Assembly: GCF_963678635.1 (NCBI RefSeq)
Contig: NC_087069.1
Coordinates: 9,817,206-9,881,205, forward strand
DNA length: 64,000 nucleotides
From: Symsagittifera roscoffensis
Lineage: Eukaryota > Xenacoelomorpha > Acoela > Convolutidae
Direction: 5' to 3'
In this document: positions 26,861-38,197 of the stretch, piece by piece
Layout of the letters: each line of letters opens with the position of its first letter
Position numbering within the stretch: position 1 is the stretch's first letter
Translations under genes and position numbers: made by a program
The notes under the pieces: model-generated
Databases searched by the model: none
Seen by the model: the letters and a program-made list of their open reading frames with translations, nothing else
Told to the model about the DNA's origin: nothing

Positions 26861-28670
26861 AAAAAATTTGCCACATATGGAGTTGCATTTACGCAAGTTA
26901 AGAATAATTTGGAGAATCCAGTTTCTAAAATTCTTATTTTTTCGTAATTTAGTGACTCTAGTGCCTTTCTTAATAATGAAACCAGAGTTCACAACTGATT
27001 TCAAAACAATTGTAGAAGTCGAAGTGAATTTTTGTTGTTAATAATCCCTGCACTGATATAGAACTCTAATTTCTTTTGCCATTTTATCCGACAGAATTGT
27101 TTGCTCGGTAATATATAAAGTTTAGTCTTTTGTTATGCCAAGATACTTGTAACTTCTAACTTAATACAAAAAATTTACGCCCAAACTATTTTCGTCAGTA
27201 ACTTTAAAAAAAAAGAAAGAAACTGTTCGATTTTTATGTTTTGATTGTTAAATACTAATGGGTTTGATCTGTTTTGTAATTCCTGCGAAGCTAATAATTG
27301 TTAATGACGTGTTTGATAAATCACAACTTCTCTTTGACATGTTTCAAATCATTTAAAAAACTGATGACTTTTCAAACGAAACCACTCAGTTTTTTTAGTG
27401 TTTTTTTTTGAATTTTCATTGCGCATGTAACCAATTGATTATAATTATGTATATTTATGACAAGTTAGTCAAAAAATGCAGCGTCACTATCAAGTAAACT
27501 CTGAAGTTTAAGTTTAAAAGGGCAATAAACTCGTCAATTATAATACCAAAAGCTTTTTTTAGCACAGAAGACGAAACTCATTATAAAAACTGTACTGATT
27601 TTTTTCCTGATTTTTTCAACATTCCACGCTTGTTTAAAAAGAGACATGAGCTTATAAATTAGTTGAATCCAAGTAGAAAACCACTAATGAACCTAACTTA
27701 CTGCTTGAATAAATCAGAGTATTAGGAACGAACCAGGAGCTTTTACAAGACCACATTGTTAACGCATCGATCTTATTTTATACGCTCAAGCCACCATATT
27801 TTTCCTTGAAATTATAAACTAACGAGAAAAAACTGATATATCTGAAAAACAACCATGCTCGTATCTGGCCATACCTATGATCGTTTCTAAAGTAGCTTTT
27901 TGCCATAAATTAAGCAAAAAATCAATTTGCAGTTTATGCGTTTTTCTTTTTTTGTTCAATTAAATATCGACTTTTCAAAATGCAATTTTCCGGAGAAAAT
28001 TATTTTCCACCAACGCCGTCAAAGTTAAAGCCTTGTAATTTTTTTTTATTTTTTTAAAATTAGCGTCAACTTTAGTTGGTGGTGTGATTTGAAAGCTATA
28101 CGATTGCGTGGAAAACTAGTAATTTGGGCCTGATCGCCAACAAAAAATGATTTAAAAAACAAAATAAAAATTTTAAAAAAAACTTTCAAAAAATGTAACT
28201 TTTCGCACAATAATTTGAAGTTTTTTTTAAACAAACCTTTTTTGCCAAACAAACGCTAAGGGCTAAGCGCATCCAAAGTTAATTTTCTCAATAGCCAAAA
28301 CAAGTCGTTCATTCTAAAAGTCTGAAAGAACAATAAATTTTTATATAACGGGCGTTACTCGATCGCGTTACTCGCTCAAAACTAGACTAAATTCAAAAAT
28401 TTGCAATGACATTAAACTGATTGGAAAATATTTTTAAAAGATATTAATTTATAAAAATAGAAAAAGAAAATTAAAAATTAAATGTTTAAGCAAAAGTTCG
28501 TGAATGTTATGTCTTTGAAATAGAAGATATGAAATGGTATGCTGAAATGATACACGGTCTTACTTGCAGTTATTGTGGCATTGGTTTAAATTGATGCAGG
28601 GCTGGTATCATTTGCTGCGTGAATGAGCACTGGTGTCCTAATTTATATATCCGGCGTTTGAGCGAGCAGA

Positions 28671-28784
28671 GTGGACAGACTTAAATTTCTGGCAGACGGA
28701 AATTATTATAACTGGGATTGGGACAATATATTACGAGACGCGTTCCGCACAGCGGAAAGTGTCAATAAATCAACAGAGCAGTAA
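28671..28784 (+). other. Short coding-like patch, unassigned
   Basis: Within a locally GC-richer segment (about 28560-28800), one frame reads 37 codons from GTG to TAA with a protein-like composition (for example LADGNYYNWDWDN). There is no ATG, and the upstream stop is only three codons away. It matches no EGF, transposase or reverse transcriptase motif I know. It may be a relic exon or transposon fragment, or chance. Confidence 0.15.
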
Positions 28785-28979
28785 ACCGAATTACGTAATG
28801 ATAACATCAGTTGCGGATACAAAAATTTATAGAAATGATTTTTTCTGAGCTATAACAAAAATTTTAATACTATACTGAGTCGCTCAAGCAAAGAGTTTTT
28901 TTTAAATTTATTTCTGTTCAGTTTCAAATTATAATCGTACTTTTATCACAATTATAAATAATTATAAGCGCAAAATTTA

Positions 28980-29700
28980 GATGTTTAAACGATTTATAAT
29001 CCATTATAATGATAACATTTTTCGTGAGATTATAATAAATTATAATCAATTATTGCTAATTAAACATTTTTCTAAAAATCTCTTATAATCTCTTAAAATC
29101 TCTTATAATTAAATATAAATTTTTATAAAAAAGTATAAAACTTTTTTCTGTCAAAAATCTTCAAAAGAGAGATGTCTTGTCACTCTTTGGTTCATCGGAA
29201 CACAAAAATTTTCCACGAAACAAAAGTTTCATAGAGATCCCTTTATATTAGTTGAAAGAATCCTGCTGTAAGTGAAATATAACTCTTCTATGTGAATCAT
29301 GAAAGTAAAGCAGTGTGCTGGTATTCTGGTGTTTGAAAAATTTAAAACGTACATCATGAAACAATTATAATCAAGAAGAAACGAAAAAAAAACGTTAAAA
29401 ATTTGAATTGATTTGAAAACTGTTAAAAATTTTTTCCCCATTTTTGCAAAAACCAACGTCTAAGAAAAGTATGAAATATTAGCAATATATGTGCAAAGTC
29501 GAAGACAAAATGGGCAAACACATCGAATTATAAACAATTATATTCAATTATAATGGATTTTTTCTGCAAAACAAACTAATTAGAAGTTCGGATAAAATTA
29601 ATCGTTTTTGATCGATTATAATGTTTTATATTTGATTATATTTGATTTCAAAAAGAGAGATTATAATAGATTATTAAATGCAGTAAACATTATAGAGTGT
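28980..29700. repeat. Block rich in 'attataat' / 'aatcgattataat' words
   Basis: Repeated self-complementary words (ccattataatg, aattataatca, tcttataatctctta) occur throughout, as inside the TIR-bounded elements at 30101 and 61076. No clear terminal repeats were found for this block. Confidence 0.5.
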
Positions 29701-30100
29701 GCAGTAAACAACTCTTTGTGGCCGAAAATTTGTTATTAAATATTTTTTTCACGTGATTCACAAGTCCAATTGATACTTATTTTTTTTCACAATTTCAATT
29801 GATACTTAAGATCATACTTATACCTCTTGTCTTCCTTGATCCATCTCTTACTTCTGACTCGAATAATAGATCAACAAGTTATTTTTGAAAACTGGTCTCT
29901 TTGACACTTAGATTTTTGAAGAAAATTAAAAACTGACCCCAAGATGTCAAAAACTGATGTCAAAGATGTCAAAAAGGCTTCTATGTCAAAAACTGGCCCC
30001 AAGATTGGGATTTTTATGAGTAATGATTAGATCTAATTCTTTTTTTTGGAAAAGCAAATTCAATTGTTTCATTTTCCGAATCCGGTGAGCATGTTAGTAA

Positions 30101-31403
30101 CCCGCACCGAAGTTTCTCGGATAAAAATAGATTATATTCAGAAAATATTGCCCTTATAATCGATTATGTGTAACCAATTTAAGCAACACTTTCTATTATA
30201 ATAGAAAGAAAATAGATTATTTTCATCAAGAATATATTGCCTTGTATTTCCACTAAAATAAATTTTTATCTCCACATAATCTCAATAAAATCTATTTTTT
30301 TTTGCCCTGAAATCGCCAAGAAATCGCAATAAAATCGATTGCTTTTGCCATAAAATTGCAATAAAATCTTTTGTTTTTGCCATAAAATTGCAATAAAATC
30401 TATTGTTTTCGCCATAAAACCGCAACAAAAACTATTGTTATTGCCATAAAATTGTAATATAATCGATTATGTTGTCAAAAAATTTGATTACATTGTCAGA
30501 AAAATTGATTTTTCTCTTCTTAAAAGCATGCTATTTGAAAACTCAAAGCAAAAGTTCAATTCAAACCAAACGACACAAACCATGAAAATAATCAATATAA
30601 ACAAGATTTTCGGCACAAAAAATTTGCAACAAAAATACAAAATATCATCATTGTAAATCAGATTTTGTGCAAAAACATATGTAAAAATTCAAGAACATTG
30701 TCAATATAAACTAGATTTGAGCTCAAAAATAGAAATGAAATCATAGTAAATCATTATTGTAAATTAGATCTTGGGCAAAAATTTATAAAACAAATGATTA
30801 ATTGGGTCAATATAAATCACATTTTGAGCTCAAAAATATGCAACAAAAATGTAGAAAATCATCATTGTAAATCAGATTTTGTGCAAAAACAATTGTAAAG
30901 ATTCCAGAAAATTGTCAATATAAACCAGATTTGAGCTCGAAAATATGCAATTCCGCTCATTCAAATCAAATTTATTATTTCGAGTTCTGATGGGATAGAG
31001 TGAGGTCTCGAAATGCACAGAATGATGTATGAACAAGACACGTAACAAAACTTGAAATTCAGTTCGAAAACTACTTAAAAGCTTGTTTTGTTCCTAAAAA
31101 TCTCATGTTTTCATGCTCAGGCAACTAAGAATTTGAAAAAGTTGACGTCGCACATTTTTGTGTTTTTTTTGATCGAATTTTTAAATCAATTTTGTATAAA
31201 TTATAATCTATTATAATCTATTATAATTCCAATATAATCGAAATAAAAATAAAGCTTTTTAATGGATTGTTTTCTCCATATAATCGATTATTTTACTCTG
31301 CTACCACAAAATCACCAGATAATTGATTATTAAAAGAATAATTTTTGGTTCGACCACAAAATCGCCAGATAATATATAATAATCGGAGAAACTTCGGTGC
31401 GGG
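30101..31403. mobile_element. 1.3 kb element with 22 bp TIRs and tandem-repeat interior
   Basis: The left end CCCGCACCGAAGTTTCTC (30101 onward) recurs inverted at 31382-31403; 21 of 22 bases match. Inside lie 'taatcgattat' words, several units of about 36 bp around 'tgccataaaattgcaataaa' (30300-30470), and about three units of roughly 108 bp marked by 'gtcaatataaa' (starts near 30592, 30701, 30807, 30915). There is no reading frame. I see no convincing target duplication. The class is unknown; the ends resemble those of the 61076-62169 element. Confidence 0.7.
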
Positions 31404-31635
31404 AAAGATCGTTTATACTTTATGAGATTTATTTAGTTGGCATTTATTTGCATTGAAGACTTGTTTTCGAGCTTTCAGTTGAAATGTTGCAGAGCACATG
31501 CATAAGTTGATGCCTCGTGCAAAATCCGCACTCGTCTAAGCAGTATCATATCCAACACTTTAATTATATTTTCTAGCAAATTCTGACAAATTTCGATAAC
31601 TACATCACTAAATCACGGCAGTCACAATTTTCGCT

Positions 31636-31770
31636 TTTTGATAAACGATCCACAAATATGTGTCGACAAAAGTTTTTTCTTTTTTATAAACGATCCACAA
31701 ATATGTGTCGACAAAAGTTTTTTCTTTTTTATAAGCGATCCACAAATATGTGTCGACAAAAGTTTTTGCC
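31636..31770 (+). repeat. Tandem repeat, 3 units of 45 bp
   Basis: The units start near 31641, 31686 and 31731 and carry 'cgatccacaaatatgtgtcg' followed by 'acaaaagttttt'. They are nearly identical, implying recent expansion. Short open frames on both strands here are by-products of the 45 bp (15-codon) period. Confidence 0.9.
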
Positions 31771-32941
31771 ATTTTAATAAATTGCTTCTAGGGTGTCGAA
31801 CCAATAGAGTACGATTTCCATTAGGACCATAATCCGATAATACTTTGTGGATTGCAAGCATTTTTGCTATGGCAATAATTGACTGGTGAACAACTATGGT
31901 TTTAGTTCCATTAAAACAACAGCTATTTCTGAAAAAAAAACAACCTATAAGTAATTCGGCAAAAGCACGGCATACTTAAATGATTACAGAAAGTCGATAT
32001 AACCACTCAATTTTGAAGCCTATATGTGTTTTTTCTGTGATGTGAACAACTGTTTTTGGGGAATGTCTACTTTTTATGCAAAACTCAGTTGAAAAAAAAG
32101 AGATTTTTCTATTTATTCCCGCCCTCTATTTTAAATTTCCTTGCAAAGGACATAATTCTGGTATGCTTAACCGTTGAGTTAGTTATTTATAGTCGAGCCA
32201 ATTTTTTACTAGGTACCATAAGGGAGGGAGGGAAAAATTAACAGGACCAAAAAAAAAACAGATTAAACAGACTTAATTTCTTGTATAATTGATTTTCCAT
32301 CACAATTCTCCTACATCTTCTATTTTTAAATTGCTTTATAGCCATAACTGATTGAAAACGACTTCGTCATAACCATAAGGAAAAAAGAATTGCCCATATC
32401 ATGGCCATACAAAATTTCCCACCCTTGGCTGTATCGTCAAAAAATTACACTATCAAGCATTTTTCAACCTTTTTATGAAATAGTTAGTGAGTTGAAGTTA
32501 AAATTCTGTCGTCGGCATGCCTCGATTAAAATCTTCGTATAACTACAGTTTTTCATTTTGAAATTATTGTTAATTTATTTCTGTAGATTTTTTTCATCCT
32601 CTTTCAATGTATCTAAATAGTAACTAATTTGTGTGGAAAAGCAACACATCCAAATCGAAAATTGCTTCTCTTCTGTGGTGATCATTCAATTTATGCTGAC
32701 GGGTTTGTTTTTCGAAGTTGTCATCGTAATGTTTGTAACGAACAAATCCTAAAAATGTTTAAAGTTTTATGCATTCCGGCTAGTCTATTTGTTTGTTTGT
32801 CGTCGAAATCTTTGAATTGATCCTTGCATTGATGAAATTCTTGATTTTTTTCAAAATCATTCCAAAAGTTTGTATTTGTCGAAGGAATAATAGTTCAGCG
32901 AGAAAAGTCCATCACACAATTTTCTTCCTGCTTTAAATATT

Positions 32942-33170
32942 TTGGACCAAGTTAACATCCTCCCCCTCCCCCCCTCAAAAAAAAATCCGTTTAGGGGGTT
33001 GGGGGGAGGATGTTAACTTGGTTCTGAGTTCGAGGCCAATCAGAATAGAGCATTTTACATGACATGCAGCGCTAAGTAGATTTAAATTAAAATGAACGCT
33101 GGAGTGGAGGATCTTAACTTGGTCTATTTGGGGGGCGGGGGGAGGATGTCAACTTGATCCAATATTTTTT
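32942..33170. repeat. Inverted and direct copies of 'accaagttaacatcctcccc'
   Basis: The phrase gaccaagttaacatcctccc at about 32945 is followed by its inverse 'ggggaggatgttaacttggt' at about 33005, and by two further diverged inverse copies near 33105 (ggaggatcttaacttggtct) and 33140 (ggaggatgtcaacttgatcc). Echoes occur at about 22817, 33580 and 39875. This may be a small MITE family. Confidence 0.6.
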
Positions 33171-34059
33171 ATGCTAGTGTTTGTTTTTTTTGTCTCTGTT
33201 TTTTTTTGTCGACTGTGGCTTTTCCTTTGATTGAAGCAAGTTTACGAAATCTGATCTTGTCTTCAATATGTTCTTTTTAATTTTTTTTTAGATTTTGTTA
33301 ACTATCCCCCTTTTGGCCCTTGTTAACTGTTTCCTCCTCTATGCATGTATTATTTTTGACATAAATTTCTGTATAAAAGATGCTTTTCAAAAATGTCAAA
33401 AATTAATTGGTTTTTTTTTCGCGCGTTCGTATTTGTATTAGCTACTATTTATATAGTACCTACATAAATTTTTTTTTAATTAAATGTTTTTTCTGAAAAT
33501 TGTGTTAAGCTATTGAAATTGTGAAAGCCAAAGTTGAACTTCTGAAAATCGAAATAGGGGGGGGGGGTTTGGGGAATAGTTAACCACATCCAATTTTTTT
33601 TTTGCTTTTTTTCGCCTAAATGCTTTTGGCTTTTGTTATATCAGCTACATTGCCTTAGATTGTGCTGTTGAAAGAGGAAAACTATAGAAATTTGAAAAAG
33701 ATCAAGAAAAGCAGGTTGCTGTGTAATTAATAGTTGCGACCAAATCCTAAGAAGTTACATATTCCGAACAAAATGCTATAAATTTTTAAAATAGTTTTTT
33801 TTTGGTAATTGTGAGGGGGTTTGTCCGTGGTAAACTGGGATGGCCTGAAAAAAAGCTTAAAACTTGAGCGCAATCGATAGTTATAGCAATCTTGGGATAT
33901 TCAATAGGTTTTTTCGGAAAATGAATAAAACAAAGACATTGAAATAAAAACATTTAAAAATGTATTCATAATTTTTTTGCAGACAATTTCTCCAAATTAT
34001 TCGTTGAGTTTTTTGAAACGTGTTGCAAATGTGGTTTTTCACAATTATTTTTTGGCCTA

Positions 34060-34240
34060 ATGATTGCAAACCTATGATGGTATCGCGAGTGTAGCAAACC
34101 TGCGCTTCGCATCTGTGTTGCGAGCTTGCCAACAGAGGGTAGGACTCTATTCGAAATTTAGAGCCGGTTATCGCCGCAAAGCGACGACGCGCGCGTAGCG
34201 CGCCCACCGGCGACCTTAAACCGAGAAATAACTTCAACTC
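34060..34240. repeat. GC-rich island, unassigned
   Basis: It contains 'ggttatcgccgcaaagcgac' and a CpG-dense 'gacgcgcgcgtagcgcgccc' in otherwise AT-rich intron. A minus-strand frame of about 125 codons (34258-33881) runs across it, but its second half is ordinary AT-rich intron, so a gene is not supported. It is probably part of an unrecognised repeat. Confidence 0.35.
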
Positions 34241-34277
34241 CGATTTTTTTCTTTCCAATCTAGCGTTTTGTAAAACT

Positions 34278-34356
34278 GGCTGAATTGTCTGTATATATTC
34301 GGCTGAATTGTCTGAATTTCAAATTGGCTGAATTGTCTTTGGCCGAATTGTCTGTG
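34278..34356 (+). repeat. Four copies of 'ggctgaattgtct'
   Basis: The copies start at about 34278, 34301, 34326 and 34341 (the last reads ggccgaattgtct), with irregular spacers of 2-12 bp. They lie right next to the GC-rich island. The word resembles the 'cgaattgtcgcc' unit of the foldback elements, though only loosely. Confidence 0.7.
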
Positions 34357-36016
34357 CGCCAGCATTGGTTTTTGATAGTACATGATGATTGGCAATTTTT
34401 GTTTGACTTCTCTTGATTGGCTGAAAGAAGTCAGATTAGCTGACAACTTAGTATTATGGAGTTTTCAAGCCTATTTTGTCGAAGCGTTAAAATTATTAAT
34501 CTTGTTGCAAAAACTCACTCAGCAGCGTACAACATTAATTTTTTTGAAACAAACTTGCAAGTAAAACACACACTGGTCCAGATTTAAGTATTTGAATCTC
34601 TCCCCTTTAAGTATTTGAAACAAACATTTTGGCTGAGCAGTGTTTGCTGAATTTCCATAAGGTTTTTTTTTCATCTTTTTGGTTTTAAGCTCTTGAGTTT
34701 AATGGTTCTGTGTCTAAGCTAATAAAAAGGTTAACATAAAGGTTGATCATAGAGGATAATCAAATGTCTTGTCTATCAACGATTATAATCAGTCATTCCA
34801 TCTGCAACAAATCGCAGATAAAACAATTCATCAGCTTTTCGAATTCGCTTATTAGACATCATTATGTTGTCCGCTTCATTAATAAATTAACATCAAAGTA
34901 ACCAGCGTAATGAATAAATTCAAGACGAAGTGAGAGTAGGACCAACAAACCTGATGATGTAAATTTAATGCCATGCGATTTAGGACATTTTTGTTTATAT
35001 TAGTGTTCAAATTTTAAATTATGTTTGAAGTTTTGGTTCTGAAGTTGACCGTGAAGGTTGTTCATACAATTTACATGTATGGAAAATATCAATCAAACCA
35101 TTTTCGCTCACAACTCCATAGACATGGAAAACTTTATGAAAAGTTGAAAATTCGTAACTTATCTATAAAAGTTATCAATATATTTATATGTTTGAGTATT
35201 ATTTTTCCATTAACCACAAAAGTAGCCTTCCTGTATAAACCAAGTTTTTTCTTTTATCACTGCACTATTGCCATTCAATCAAACACATGCTCCAATTACC
35301 CTGGCTGTTTAGAGCTTTGAATCACCAAGGCATTGGACATCTCGCATATAACTTGCTTTGAGACCAGTCTGAAATATGATCTCTTGTACAAACAGTATCA
35401 AAAAACTGTTGAACTTTTGATTTATGGCTGAGTTTTTTCGACTGGTTTGTATCGATTTTAAATATCTCGAAAGCAAAAAAATCATTGCTCGGGACCTATA
35501 GAAAATTGCAAATGAAAAAACAAAAACTTTATTACTGCTTTTCAGAATTCAACAATTTTTGACACTCAAGAAACGTTCATCAACACAAAGAATTAATTTT
35601 TGCGTTGACGAAGTTCTCTTGGTAGAGTTTTTGCTTATAAACAAATTCAAACTGCTCTTCAAGATTTGCTTGAATATTTTGTTTGAATACAAATTCATAC
35701 TGCTTTTTGGTATTTTTGAGTGGTTGCTTTGGATTTTTTTAATGCTGCCAGCAGAAAAACGCTATTTTTGCACTTCCCGTAAATGAAAACTGTATAACTA
35801 GCCTTTAAAAGCTAGATATAAGTTTTCAGTAATGTGATCGGAAAATTTCATCTTTGTTAGTGTTGATTTAAGAGATTTGAATTCTTTTGATACAGAAACT
35901 ATTTGGTGAAATTTTTTTCCAAAAAGTTCCTTTTTAAGATGATTTTTTATGACAAAACAATCAATTATATATTTGAAACGACCAAACTGATTTTACAAAT
36001 TTGTATGAAGTTTGCT

Positions 36017-36212
36017 AGGGCAAAAATTCGTAACAAGCGACAATTCGCAACCAGTGATATTTCGTAACAAGGCATTAGCAAGCAGAATACGCTCACTCCG
36101 CTTTGCTCCGCTGCGCTTTCACCCGGTACGAGAGGAATACTGCACATGAAGCAGTGTTCCTTGCTTAATCTGCTTTTACGAATTGTCGCCTGTTACGAAT
36201 TGCCACCTCACG
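36017..36212. mobile_element. Foldback element F, copy 2
   Basis: It has the same plan as 7511-7698: 'aattcgtaacaagcgacaat' units on the left, a middle with 'caaggcatta', 'gctccgct' and 'acgagaggaatactgc', and inverted 'acgaattgtcgcctgttacg' on the right. I see no clear target duplication, so the outer bounds are approximate. Confidence 0.65.
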
Positions 36213-37539
36213 TGAAATTATTAGTATAAACAGCTAATCAGCTTTTTTTCGAAAAGTAGATGTATGGAATGGGCGACTAGCAATTTTCCGTCTGCGGAAG
36301 TCATCCCGGGCTACTGGCGGAAACATTGATGTCTTTAAGCAAATATACTTTTAACTGAAGATAGTCTCTCCCGGAATTTAATTATCCATTGTACTTAAAA
36401 CGATCAAAACATAAATTATGACTGATTATAAAGTATCCGATCGGATTGCGACTTCAAACAATCAAAATAACTTTGAATTTAAAAAATGACACCGTATTTG
36501 TCTTGGATTTTTTTTGATGTGTGAAAACATAAATTAATCAAAGTGTTCAGACTTCAGACACTATAAACAACTTTGAATTTCACTAAAAAATGCCGTATTT
36601 GTCTTAAATTTCACTTTTTGAAAAATGGAGTCAAAGTGAATTCGTTTCCTAGATCAGATATTCATTTTTCGATTTTAATGACGTTTTCAGGGAAAAAATC
36701 CAATCCTTGCCTTCCGAGAACCCAGGAAAACGTTTGTAGTAGTTTTGTAATGGGCGGGTAGACACTTTTTATTTCACTAATTCACCCTCTAATTCGTCTA
36801 CAACCGGTTCTGAAGATTTTTTTTCCACTTATAGTCGAACTCCGGAACCGGAAAACACCCATTTTAACCAAATAATTTCTACGCCATGATCGCCCATTAA
36901 ATTTAATTGGTCCTATAAATTTGGGCCAAGAAAACAATAGTCTGAAAATCAGCGACTAACTCGGTTGTTAAAAAAGTAATCTTATGGAATAATTTATATC
37001 AATGTCATGCGTTAAATTTGAAATGGTTGAGCTAAGAAAAAGTCAACGAAGTTTTCAACACCCCACCCCTTCCCCCTCGTCAAAAATCATTTGTGTATAC
37101 CACTGGTGGCAAGTATTTATTACAACCCTATATATCGGGTTAGCAAGCCGAGTATTTTTCATACTCCAGGGATTTAAACGAAAATCGGAGTCTGGGAAAA
37201 GTCGGAAATCGCAAATAACATTAGTCTCATTCTCGTTTCCTCCCCCGCCCCTAGCATTGTTGGATTACCAAATTTGTAAACAAAATTTCAATTTATACCA
37301 CATAGTTGCTAATATATTACAAATAACTGATGCATGTTTTGTGTTCTTTTGTTTTTGTTTATTTTGTTGATGATCTTCATCAACGGACACACGGGACTAC
37401 ATGCAAGAACTTAAGAAATAGTTTTGCTGCTTTTTTGAAAAAATCCAAGAGCATGAAGTTATAAATTATCTATTCATTTAAACCAAAATCATCTCAAAAA
37501 TACAATTAATTGAAAATTTGAAGCTATTCAATAATAGCC

Positions 37540-37680
37540 GCCGCCGCCCCCCCCCTCCCCTCTTTACTGAAGAATCGCCCCCCCCCCCCCCCTTTACTGA
37601 AGAATCGACCCCCCCTAAGACCAACTTAATCTACTTAATAATGGCCCCTCTTTACTGAACAGGAGGGGGGGGGGTTGATT
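37540..37680. repeat. C-rich tracts with 'cctttactgaagaatcg' repeats
   Basis: Three 'tttactgaa' units separate runs of up to 18 C, followed by a G-rich run; 'cttaatctacttaa' and 'gttaagtagat' form a short inverted pair around them. It could form i-motif or quadruplex structures. Run lengths may be assembly-sensitive. Confidence 0.6.
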
Positions 37681-38010
37681 GTTAAGTAGATACAAAAATT
37701 TAATCAAACGGTTTTTTCAATAACCGCACCTTTAATTTTGTAATTCTCACCCTTTTCAATTTGAAATCTATTTCAGTTTTTAAAATTATTCAAAATATTG
37801 TCTTTTTGGATGTTGGAAAAATTGCTGCATAAAGTTGGTCTGCTTTAGGACTGACCTGTAAAATTTATTTTCTATTCCAACCTATTTGCAAAATGTATGT
37901 TGTATGAAATTTTAATGCGCTAATTTCCTTAAGGCTGAAACAATTTTCTCTCTGATGTTCCTTTGGAGTAAAAACGCAACAATATTGATTGAAGGATAGT
38001 ATGCAAATAA

Positions 38011-38197
38011 TTTTTTCTTTCAATATTTTGTTCAATTTTTCATCTAGTATATACCGATTATTTGTTTGTTCGATTCGCGGCTTTCCTATTTTCTAAGGAA
38101 TATTTCTTTTTTTTTCTTTCAATATTTTGTTCAATTTTTCATCTAGTATATACCGATTATTTGTTTGTTCGATTCGCGGTTTTCCTATTTTCTAAGC
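38011..38197 (+). repeat. Direct tandem duplication, 99 bp period
   Basis: Two copies of about 86 bp ('caatattttgttcaattttt' through 'gattcgcgg.tttcctattt') differ by one base, which implies a recent duplication. Confidence 0.9.

Noticed and set aside
29040-31250. CRISPR-like or bacterial repeat arrays
   Set aside because: The repeats are degenerate, AT-rich and without uniform unique spacers, and the surrounding gene is clearly animal.
31622-31861. Small repeat-protein gene from the 15-residue repeated frame
   Set aside because: The repeated peptide is produced by the 45 bp tandem DNA repeat and is open on both strands; there is no start or splice context.
33881-34258. 125-codon minus-strand frame
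   Set aside because: Its first half is a CpG-rich repeat-like patch and its second half ordinary AT-rich intron. There is no domain, no splice context and no conserved motif.
37002-37370. 122-codon plus-strand frame in intron 3
   Set aside because: It spans simple C-rich sequence and ordinary intron, with no domain.
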